Under the pieces are notes generated by a model, which saw nothing but the letters and a program-made list of their open reading frames with translations, was not told the origin of the DNA and searched no databases. A DNA stretch of 64,000 nt, taken from assembly GCF_900115345.1 (NCBI RefSeq), contig NZ_FOWC01000008.1, forward strand, positions 124,001 through 188,000. Reading direction: 5' to 3'. This document shows positions 58,205 to 64,000 of this stretch, one piece after another. A program made the translations under genes and the position numbers. Every line of letters starts with the position of its first letter. Position 1 is the stretch's first letter. Source of the stretch: Amycolatopsis rubida. GTDB taxonomy: Bacteria; Actinomycetota; Actinomycetes; Mycobacteriales; Pseudonocardiaceae.

Positions 58205-59395
58205 ATGCCGACCCCCACCCAGCTGCCGTTCGCGAGGCCGAACGTGCTGGACATCGCGCCGCTGTACGAAGTGCTGCGCCGCGAAGGCCCGATCGTCCCG
58301 GTGACGACCCCGGCGGGCGACCCGGCCTGGCTCGTCACCGCGCACGAGCAGGCGCGGGAGGTGTTCGCGGACACCCGGTTCGGCCGTTCCCATCCGCACC
58401 CCGAGGACGCCTCGACGGTCTCCGACGCCGCGGTGCTGAACGGGCCGCAGGGCGATTTCGAGACCGAGCAGCAGGAGCACGCCCGGCTGCGCCGCCTGCT
58501 GGTCCCGGCGTTCTCGGCGAACCGGATGCGCCGCCTCGGCAGCCGGATCCAGGAACTCGCCGACCGGTGCCTCGACGGGATGGAAGCCGCGGGCTCGCCG
58601 GCGAATCTGCACGAGCACCTGTCGTTTCCCCTGCCCGTGCTGGTGATCTGCGAACTCCTCGGCGTCCCGTACGAGGACCGCGAGAAGTTCCGCGGCCTTT
58701 CCGACCGCATCGGCGTGCTCGACAGCGGCGGCGACGCCGAGGTGGCGATGACCGAGTTCACCGCCTACATGTCCGGCCTCGCCGACGCGAAACGCGCGAC
58801 CCCGGGCCAGGACGTGGTCTCGGACCTGGTCGCCGCGCAGGCCGAGGACCCGACCTTCACCGACGACGACCTCGGCAGGCTCGCCGCCGGACTGCTGTTC
58901 GCCGGCCACGAGACCACGTCGAACCGGATCGACCTCGGCGTGCTGTTCCTGCTCGCCGACCTCGCCCGCCGCGACGCGCTGGCCGCCGACCCGGAAGGGC
59001 GCGTGCACGCCGCTGTCGAGGAGATCCTGCGGATGTCCGCGCCCGGCGGGCTCGGGCTGCTCCGGTACGCGCACGAGGACGTGGAGATCGGCGGCGTCCG
59101 GATCCCGCGCGGCGACGCGGTGATGATCTCGACCGCCTCGGCCAACCGCGATCCGTCGGTGTTCGCCGGCGCGCACGAGTTCGACGCGGACCGCAAACCC
59201 AACTCCCACCTCGCTTTCGGCTACGGCGGCTACTTCTGCATCGGAGCCAGCCTGGCGCGGACGGAGCTGCGCGTGGTGTTCACGACGTTGTTCCGCCGCT
59301 TCCCGGACCTCCGGCTGGCCGTGCCCGCCGACGAGCTGGAAGTGCGGGCGAATCGGCTGACGGGCGGGGTGTCGCGGGTGCCGGTCGTGTGGTGA
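58205..59395 (+). CDS. Cytochrome P450 with Tyr at the usual heme-loop His
   Basis: 396-aa soluble bacterial P450. I-helix AGHETTSN (233-240), E-x-x-R as EEILRMS, and the heme loop FGYGGYFCIG with the thiolate Cys C345. The canonical sequence is F-G-x-G-x-H-x-C-x-G; here the histidine is Tyr (Y343), which is rare and could affect redox potential or partner binding. Acid-alcohol pair: the position before T-T is Glu (H-E-T-T), intact. Redox partners are not encoded nearby. GGAGG-type signal (GAGGAGGACCCGGA) lies before the ATG. Controlled by the upstream PadR. The substrate is unknown. Confidence 0.92.
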   Translation: MPTPTQLPFARPNVLDIAPLYEVLRREGPIVPVTTPAGDPAWLVTAHEQAREVFADTRFGRSHPHPEDASTVSDAAVLNGPQGDFETEQQEHARLRRLLVPAFSANRMRRLGSRIQELADRCLDGMEAAGSPANLHEHLSFPLPVLVICELLGVPYEDREKFRGLSDRIGVLDSGGDAEVAMTEFTAYMSGLADAKRATPGQDVVSDLVAAQAEDPTFTDDDLGRLAAGLLFAGHETTSNRIDLGVLFLLADLARRDALAADPEGRVHAAVEEILRMSAPGGLGLLRYAHEDVEIGGVRIPRGDAVMISTASANRDPSVFAGAHEFDADRKPNSHLAFGYGGYFCIGASLARTELRVVFTTLFRRFPDLRLAVPADELEVRANRLTGGVSRVPVVW

Positions 59396-59401
59396 GGGGG
59401 T

Positions 59402-59442
59402 CGTGAGCGGCGTTGCCGGGGAGAACCGGCGCGGCACTCACG
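59402..59442. terminator. Imperfect hairpin between P450 and GH2 genes
   Basis: Outer arms CGTGAG/CTCACG (59402-59407 with 59437-59442) and inner arms GCCGG/CCGGC (59415-59419 with 59426-59430) with an internal loop. It overlaps the stop codon of the GH2 gene and may end both convergent transcripts. Confidence 0.45.
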
Positions 59443-61840
59443 AGGACTCGATCGTGGCGGTTCCGGTGTTGACGAACGGATGCGTGGCACTCACGGTGAT
59501 CGTGCCGGGAGCGCCGCGCATCGAGCGGACCCACACCGCGGCCGCGCCGCCGAGCGCGCCGAAATCCAGGTAGGGATCGCCGATCAGCACGCCGGGCCCC
59601 TTCGCCGAGACGGCCAGCACCCCGCGGGCATGCGGCCGCGGAGCGCCGTACCGGTCGAGCAAGCGCAGCGCGACCCGGGTGGTGTCCGCGCCGTCGGCGA
59701 TGATCTGGTCGTCGTCGGCGGTCACCGCGATCGTGTCGTAGGCCGGATCCGCGCTGAATCGCCTGCGCAGCACGGTTTGCCCGCCGATCCGGCCTTCGAT
59801 GCTCAGCTCCGGGCGCGCTCGGCCGTTCACCCGCAGATCCACCGGGAACGGCGGATACGCCAGGTGCGGAAACCGTGCGCGATCAGGGCGCACGGTGACC
59901 GGGTGCTTGCCCGCGACAGTCACCACCAGCACCTCGCAGTTCGACCAGATGATCGCGTCGCGACCCGGCCCGCCCGGCGGGGAGCCGGGGCCGAAATCCC
60001 AGTAGAAAGCCGGTTCGATCACCGCGCCGCGGGACGGATCGCGCTGCGCCCGGTAGAACGCCGCGCCCAGTTTGGGGATGCGGAAGAAATCCATCACGCC
60101 GGGGTATTTCACGCCGCGATAGTGGTGATACCAGCCGGAGGGATAGTCGAAACCGCACCAGCCGAGCAGGCCGCTGTAGCGCGGATCGGACGCGGCGCGG
60201 TCGTGCACCCAGGCGTGCAGCATGCTCTGTTCCCGCTGCACCGCTAGGGAATCCGTCCGCCGGAAATACGGGGAGCCGACGAGCGTGCCGATCGCTTCGC
60301 TGACCAGGTACGGAACTCCGCGCCGCGGCGGGCGCAGCGGAGGCGGCGAGCCGGGCGGACGCGGGCGGCTGTAGTCGTTGAACGAGAACACTCCGCCGCC
60401 CGCTTTCACCGGGTACAGCGGGGAAACGTAACCGCGTTCGCCCGCGACGGCGCCGGTGCACGGCCGCATCGGGTCGAGTTCCGCGGCGAGCTGGTCGGTT
60501 CGCCCGTACAGCGTGTATTGGCCGAGCGTCTCGTTCACCCGGGTGCCCCACACGACGATCGACGGATGGTTGCGGTCGCGCACGATCATGTCGTGCACGT
60601 CTCGCACCGCCAGCTCCTGCCACGCGGTGTCGCCGACGTGGTCCCAGCCCGGCAGCTCCTCCCACACCAGGACGCCGAGTTCGTCGCAGGCGTCGAGGAA
60701 CGCCGTCGCCTGCGGATAGTGCGAGCAGCGCACCATCGTGCAGTTCAGCTCTTCTTTCAGCAGCTGAGCGTCCCGGCGCTGCACCCGGTCCGGCATCGCG
60801 CCGCCGACGAACGGGTACCACTGGTGGCGGTTGAGCCCGAACAGCTTGAGCGGCCGCCCGTTCAGCCGGAAACCGTCCACAGTGAACTGAGCGTCGCGCA
60901 GTCCGGTGCGCAGCGGGTAGGTGTGCACTTTGCGGCCGTCGACCGCGAGGGTGACTAGGATGTCGCACAAGGCCGGGTCGTCCAGGTCCCACAGCTGCAC
61001 CGTGTCGAGGCCCTGCAACGACACCGTGACCTGGGTGCCGCCCTTCGGCAGGCCGGTGAGATCAGTGTAGGAGGACGCGACCTCCGCATCGTGCTGGCTG
61101 AGCGTGGCGGTGAGCCGAACAGGGCCTTGCACGGCCTTCGCCGAGTCCACTGTGCAATGCAGCAGCACCTCGCGGTTCGGCGTCAGCACGGCGATCTGCT
61201 GCGCGTACACATCGGACAGATACGTCTGGGGCACGCCAGTCAGCCGGACTTCGCGGTACATCCCGGCGGGCTGGTAGAAGTCGATGGCCGTCGGGTTGGG
61301 GAATTCCGGCAGGTCCGGCGGCGTGTTCTGCTGCCAGCGGCCGTCGACGACCACCGCGAGCACGTTGTCCTTGCCGGTCAGCAGACCGGTGACCTCGCAG
61401 CGCAGCGGCAGGTAACCGCCGCTGCGCAGGGCGACGCGGCGGCCGTTGAGATACACGGTCGCCGCGCTGAGCACCCCGTCGAACTGGAGGAACGCCCGGT
61501 TCCGGCGCAGCTGCGCGGGCGCGAGGAAGTGCTGCCGGTACACCCAGACGCGCTGCCAGTCCGACGGGTCCCAGTCCCGCCAGGACAGCGGGACGACGCA
61601 GTGCGGCACCGAGACCAGCGCCATCCCGCTGTCGTCGAAGTCCGGATCGGTGCTGCCCGGGACGAACGGCCCGAAAAGCCAGTCCGCGCCGAACCCGTCC
61701 CGCGCCGCCGGGGGCGCGGGACGGGAAAGCGCGGCCGCGAGCGCGCCCGAACCGACGAGCACCGCGCCGGCGCCGAGCAGGAAACCTCGGCGGGGCTGCG
61801 CGGCGAGCCAGCGGACCCGCTCGGAAGGCTCGCCCGTCAT
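59438..61840 (-). CDS. Tat-exported glycoside hydrolase family 2-like enzyme
   Basis: 800 aa. A twin-arginine signal (QPRRGFLLGAGAVLVGSG, RR at 17-18) predicts Tat export. Then the GH2 layout: sugar-binding beta domain (about 50-205), Ig-like domain (about 206-320), TIM-barrel (about 320-600) and C-terminal beta domains. GH2 signatures: NRHQWYP, RCSHYP (371-376), and acid/base glutamate E437 in VVWGTRVNETLG; the nucleophile is probably E515 in YLVSEAIG. The activity could be beta-galactosidase, beta-glucuronidase or beta-mannosidase; not resolvable. No sugar transport or regulator gene is next to it. Confidence 0.88.
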   Translation of the reverse strand: MTGEPSERVRWLAAQPRRGFLLGAGAVLVGSGALAAALSRPAPPAARDGFGADWLFGPFVPGSTDPDFDDSGMALVSVPHCVVPLSWRDWDPSDWQRVWVYRQHFLAPAQLRRNRAFLQFDGVLSAATVYLNGRRVALRSGGYLPLRCEVTGLLTGKDNVLAVVVDGRWQQNTPPDLPEFPNPTAIDFYQPAGMYREVRLTGVPQTYLSDVYAQQIAVLTPNREVLLHCTVDSAKAVQGPVRLTATLSQHDAEVASSYTDLTGLPKGGTQVTVSLQGLDTVQLWDLDDPALCDILVTLAVDGRKVHTYPLRTGLRDAQFTVDGFRLNGRPLKLFGLNRHQWYPFVGGAMPDRVQRRDAQLLKEELNCTMVRCSHYPQATAFLDACDELGVLVWEELPGWDHVGDTAWQELAVRDVHDMIVRDRNHPSIVVWGTRVNETLGQYTLYGRTDQLAAELDPMRPCTGAVAGERGYVSPLYPVKAGGGVFSFNDYSRPRPPGSPPPLRPPRRGVPYLVSEAIGTLVGSPYFRRTDSLAVQREQSMLHAWVHDRAASDPRYSGLLGWCGFDYPSGWYHHYRGVKYPGVMDFFRIPKLGAAFYRAQRDPSRGAVIEPAFYWDFGPGSPPGGPGRDAIIWSNCEVLVVTVAGKHPVTVRPDRARFPHLAYPPFPVDLRVNGRARPELSIEGRIGGQTVLRRRFSADPAYDTIAVTADDDQIIADGADTTRVALRLLDRYGAPRPHARGVLAVSAKGPGVLIGDPYLDFGALGGAAAVWVRSMRGAPGTITVSATHPFVNTGTATIESS

Positions 61841-61931
61841 CCTCGCCGGCGGGCGGTTCCGGGACGGGGCGCGGAAGATCCGCCGGAAAGCGTCGAGGAC
61901 TGCATGAGCGAGAGCTTACTTCCAGCGTTGT

Positions 61932-61962
61932 TCAGCAGAGGTCAGCTGAATCAGCAGAGGTC
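61932..61962 (-). repeat. 19-bp tandem duplication over an LLM stop codon
   Basis: TCAGCAGAGGTC occurs at 61932-61943 and 61951-61962, 19 bp apart. Read on the minus strand, the last codons of the LLM gene plus its TGA are repeated immediately after the stop. Confidence 0.75.
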
Positions 61963-62796
61963 GGCGAGCCGGTCGACCTGCCCGGGATCGCTGCCCCAGC
62001 AGTAGAGCATTACCTCGTCCGCGCCGAGATCGCGGTACGCGCGAATCGCGGCGCGGATGTCGCCGGGCGCGGTGAGCATTCCGCGCACCATGTGCTCCGC
62101 CATATCGGTGAACGCGTAGTACGCGCGCATGGCCGCTTTCGCTTCGTGCGCGACGGAATCCGGGCCGAGCGCGACGTTCACCTGCGCGACGAGCCGCGGC
62201 TCGCCCTTGCGGCCGTGTTCCCGCCAGTCGCGGCGCACGGTGTCGAACAGCCCGCCGACCCAGGACGGGGGAGCGGCGGCGAGCAGCCCGTCGCCCCAGC
62301 GGGCGACGCGGGCCAGCGCCTTGGGTTTGAACGCGCCGATCAGCAGCTCCGGACCGCCTTCGCGGGCCGGCGCCGGGCCGATCGGACCGGCTTCGGCGCT
62401 GTAGGGCTCGCCGGACCAGAGCCGGCACAGGTCGGCGAGCTGCTGGTCGAGACGGCGGCCGCGCTCGCGCAGCGGGGTTCCGGCGACGTGGTGGTCGTCC
62501 TCGCGGCCGCCGACGCCGACGCCGAGCACGAACCGGCCGCCGCTCATCCGGTCGAGGGTGGCGGCCTGCTTGGCGAGCAGCGCGGTCTCGCGCAGCGGAG
62601 CGAGCAGGACCTCGGTCTGCAGCCGGACGCGGGTGGTCGCGCCGGCCAGGACGGCGAGCGCGGTGAGCGGTTCGGGATTGTCGTAGACGAGGCGGTCGAG
62701 CAGCCCGAGCGTGCTGAACGGGCCGGCGTCCGCGCGCCGTGCCCAGCCGAGCAGGGCGGCGGGGTCGCTGATGGGCAGGCCAATGCCGATGGACAT
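61951..62796 (-). CDS. LLM-class flavin-dependent oxidoreductase
   Basis: 281 aa. IGIGLPISDPAALLGWARRAD, FSTLGLLDRLVYDNPEPL, RVRLQTEVLLAPLRETALLA, SGGRFVLGVGVGGREDD and ELLIGAFKPKALARVARWGD are the conserved strands of the luciferase-like family. ATG at 62796 is preceded by GGAGG. On the same strand as, and 130 bp downstream of, a sirtuin gene; the gap contains a hairpin close to the ribosome binding site. Substrate unknown. Confidence 0.87.
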   Translation of the reverse strand: MSIGIGLPISDPAALLGWARRADAGPFSTLGLLDRLVYDNPEPLTALAVLAGATTRVRLQTEVLLAPLRETALLAKQAATLDRMSGGRFVLGVGVGGREDDHHVAGTPLRERGRRLDQQLADLCRLWSGEPYSAEAGPIGPAPAREGGPELLIGAFKPKALARVARWGDGLLAAAPPSWVGGLFDTVRRDWREHGRKGEPRLVAQVNVALGPDSVAHEAKAAMRAYYAFTDMAEHMVRGMLTAPGDIRAAIRAYRDLGADEVMLYCWGSDPGQVDRLADLC

Positions 62797-62926
62797 CGGA
62801 GAACCTCCGGGAAAAGGGGTCGGCAACTACGGGGTTGCCGCCCGCTCCTGGGCCTGGATGTCGTCAGGCTGGCCGGTCCGCTCTGCGGCGTGTTTCCGGG
62901 GACCGTTCCATCGGAGTGCCCGCAGC
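62797..62926 (-). promoter_or_regulatory. Leader with hairpin and possible short upstream ORF
   Basis: On the minus strand the region holds CGGCAAC-N6-GTTGCCG (62840-62821), followed by CCCCTTTTCCC and the ribosome binding site. Upstream an ATG opens a 15-codon ORF (MERSPETRRRADRPA, about 62905-62858), arginine-rich. This might be an attenuation leader, but short ORFs arise by chance in GC-rich DNA. Confidence 0.3.
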
Positions 62927-63829
62927 CTATCCGGCGGTGCTCGGGCTGAGCAACGCGTTTTCCAGCACAGCCAGCAGTTCGGTGAGCGCGGGGCCGAGCG
63001 GCAGGTCGGCGCGGACGGCCGCGTGCTCGTCGCCGCGGGTCTGGCCGCGGTTGACGATCGCCACGGGCTTGCCGGATTTCGCGGCCCGCCGGACGAACCG
63101 CAGGCCGGACATGACGGTGAGCGAAGATCCCAGCACCAGCACCGCGGAAGCCTCGTCGACCATCCGGTAGCACCGCTGCACGCGGGAGCGCGGCACGTTC
63201 TCGCCGAAGAACACCACATCCGGTTTCAGCACGCCGGAGCAGCTCGTGCAGGGCACGGTGCGGAAGGTCCGCACGACGTCCCCGGCCAGTTCGACGTCGC
63301 CGTCCGGGTTGATCCGCGTTGCCACGGCGGCGAAATCCGGGTTGGCCGCGCGCAGCCGGGCGTCGAGGTCCTCGCGCGCGGTGGTGCGGCGGCAGCCGAG
63401 GCAGACGACGCGGTCGAGGTTGCCGTGCAGTTCGACCACGCCGGGAGTGCCGGCCGCGCGGTGCAGGCCGTCGACGTTCTGGGTGATCACGCCGGAGACC
63501 CAGCCGCCCGCGCGCAGCGCGGAAACGGCGCGGTGCCCGTCGTTCGGCGCGGCCCGCGCGATGGTGCGCCAGCCGAGGTGGCTGCGGGCCCAGTAGTGCT
63601 GGCGGCCCGCCTCGCTGGCGACGAATTCGCCGTACGTCATGGGCTGGCGGGCGCGGAGGCTGCCGGTTTCGCCTCGGTAATCGGGTATGCCGGATTCGGT
63701 GGAGAGGCCCGCGCCGCTGAGCACGAGCACCCGCCGCCCGGCGACGATCTCGGCCACGTCGGGGACCGTGCCGGTGCGCGGCAGCGGTTCGCCGGGTCCG
63801 GCCCAGGTCAGCGTCGGTCGCGTGCGCAC
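62927..63829 (-). CDS. Sirtuin, NAD-dependent protein deacylase
   Basis: 300-aa Sir2 family enzyme that removes acyl groups from lysine using NAD+. Motifs in order: GAGLSTESGIPDYRG (NAD loop), TQNVDGLH (catalytic histidine region with ELHGN following), Zn ribbon cysteines C-x-x-C as VCLGCR and CTSCSG, then KPDVVFFGENVP and LGSSLTV. The first Zn pair is intact. GTG start. Same strand as the LLM gene downstream; no direct functional link is evident. Confidence 0.92.
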   Translation of the reverse strand: MRTRPTLTWAGPGEPLPRTGTVPDVAEIVAGRRVLVLSGAGLSTESGIPDYRGETGSLRARQPMTYGEFVASEAGRQHYWARSHLGWRTIARAAPNDGHRAVSALRAGGWVSGVITQNVDGLHRAAGTPGVVELHGNLDRVVCLGCRRTTAREDLDARLRAANPDFAAVATRINPDGDVELAGDVVRTFRTVPCTSCSGVLKPDVVFFGENVPRSRVQRCYRMVDEASAVLVLGSSLTVMSGLRFVRRAAKSGKPVAIVNRGQTRGDEHAAVRADLPLGPALTELLAVLENALLSPSTAG

Positions 63830-63902
63830 GCCGCCAGTCTACCGGCCACCCGCCGGGAAACCGGGCGATTGGTTTTCCGGGCGGCTGGGTACCAAAGGCC
63901 AC

Positions 63903-64000
63903 ATGTGGTTCGCGCTGGCTACGCCCTTGGTCGTGATGGTCGCCGCCGTGCTGATGGAATCCGTGGAGCGATATTGCCTGCGGAGTCCGAACGGGACGGT
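63903..64000 (+). CDS. Membrane-associated mini-protein, 3' end cut by window
   Basis: The frame opened by ATG at 63903 stays open to the edge: MWFALATPLVVMVAAVLMES begins with a hydrophobic helix, followed by VERYCLRSPNG. This looks like a small membrane protein of the common actinobacterial type. Only 32 codons are visible, so family and length cannot be given. No ribosome binding site is seen upstream; it diverges from the sirtuin gene by 73 bp. Confidence 0.5.
   Translation, partial: MWFALATPLVVMVAAVLMESVERYCLRSPNGT

Noticed and set aside
62797..62926. SAM-type riboswitch
   Set aside because: GGCAACCCC recalls a fragment of SAM riboswitches, but the pseudoknot and four-way junction elements of SAM-I or SAM-IV could not be found.
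1..64000. tRNA, rRNA, prophage, insertion sequence or integrase
   Set aside because: No tRNA cloverleaf with a T-loop, no rRNA-like conserved stretch and no transposase, integrase or phage structural protein was recognised on either strand.

Overview
The window is 64 kb of very GC-rich actinobacterial chromosome. GTG starts are frequent, neighbouring genes often overlap by four bases (GTGA or ATGA), several promoters look leaderless, and there are Ku, a RsbW/SigB-type sigma pair, Ser/Thr kinase with FHA proteins, SPW, DUF3040, EspG and EspC families. Protein content and style fit a Pseudonocardiaceae member such as Amycolatopsis; this is inference from recognised families, not from a database search. 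No rRNA, tRNA, phage, transposase or CRISPR was seen. About 61 protein genes (two cut by the window edges), two decayed genes and a set of palindromes and repeats are annotated.

Layout. 0-8 kb: cut GNAT-like gene, class IV aminotransferase, secreted cyclophilin, MBL hydrolase and a membrane protein, YibE/F transporter with a repetitive N-terminus, and a divergent GlxA-type regulator/DJ-1 pair. 8-19 kb: STAS and SPW proteins, an AHSA1-type protein divergent from a PoxB-like enzyme, a TetR plus two half-ABC exporter genes with repeated putative operators, two VOC proteins, a decayed S41 peptidase and Ku. 19-29 kb: Cys-rich mini-protein, AhcY, a methyltransferase, DinB, a secreted beta-helix protein, then a kinase-FHA-FHA operon, an alpha/beta-hydrolase remnant and RibA. 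29-38 kb: a large Tat-exported discoidin protein, a TauE/SafE permease, a three-subunit molybdenum hydroxylase (large-small-medium order) and a flavin reductase-like protein. 38-43 kb: a compact type VII secretion accessory/substrate locus (EspG, a PE-like helical protein, a large WXG/PPE-like protein with collagen-like repeats, EspC-like, YbaB-like). 43-52 kb: YjbR, an ATP-dependent DNA ligase, a TetR with twin operators facing a hydrolase-LLM oxidoreductase pair, an MFS permease, SGNH hydrolase, S53 peptidase and an L,D-transpeptidase lipoprotein. 52-64 kb: RsbW-SigB-type pair, a bifunctional nuclease, a STAS protein, a 0.6 kb degenerate tandem-repeat field, LLM oxidoreductase, PadR-P450, a Tat-exported GH2 enzyme, another LLM enzyme, a sirtuin and a cut membrane protein.

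How the parts work together. Most of the window is a patchwork of short regulated units. The most system-like parts are (i) the kinase operon at 24.7-28.2 kb, which seems to hold a membrane kinase sensor and two paralogous FHA proteins ending in a putative helix-turn-helix domain; (ii) the type VII locus at 38.2-42.8 kb, which lacks any secretion motor gene and so must use a machine encoded elsewhere; and (iii) stress signalling pieces (RsbW, sigma factor, two STAS proteins that both lack the phosphorylatable serine). Non-coding structure is also notable: a dispersed palindrome family (three copies), two hairpins with 25-bp arms, and the 80-bp repeat field.
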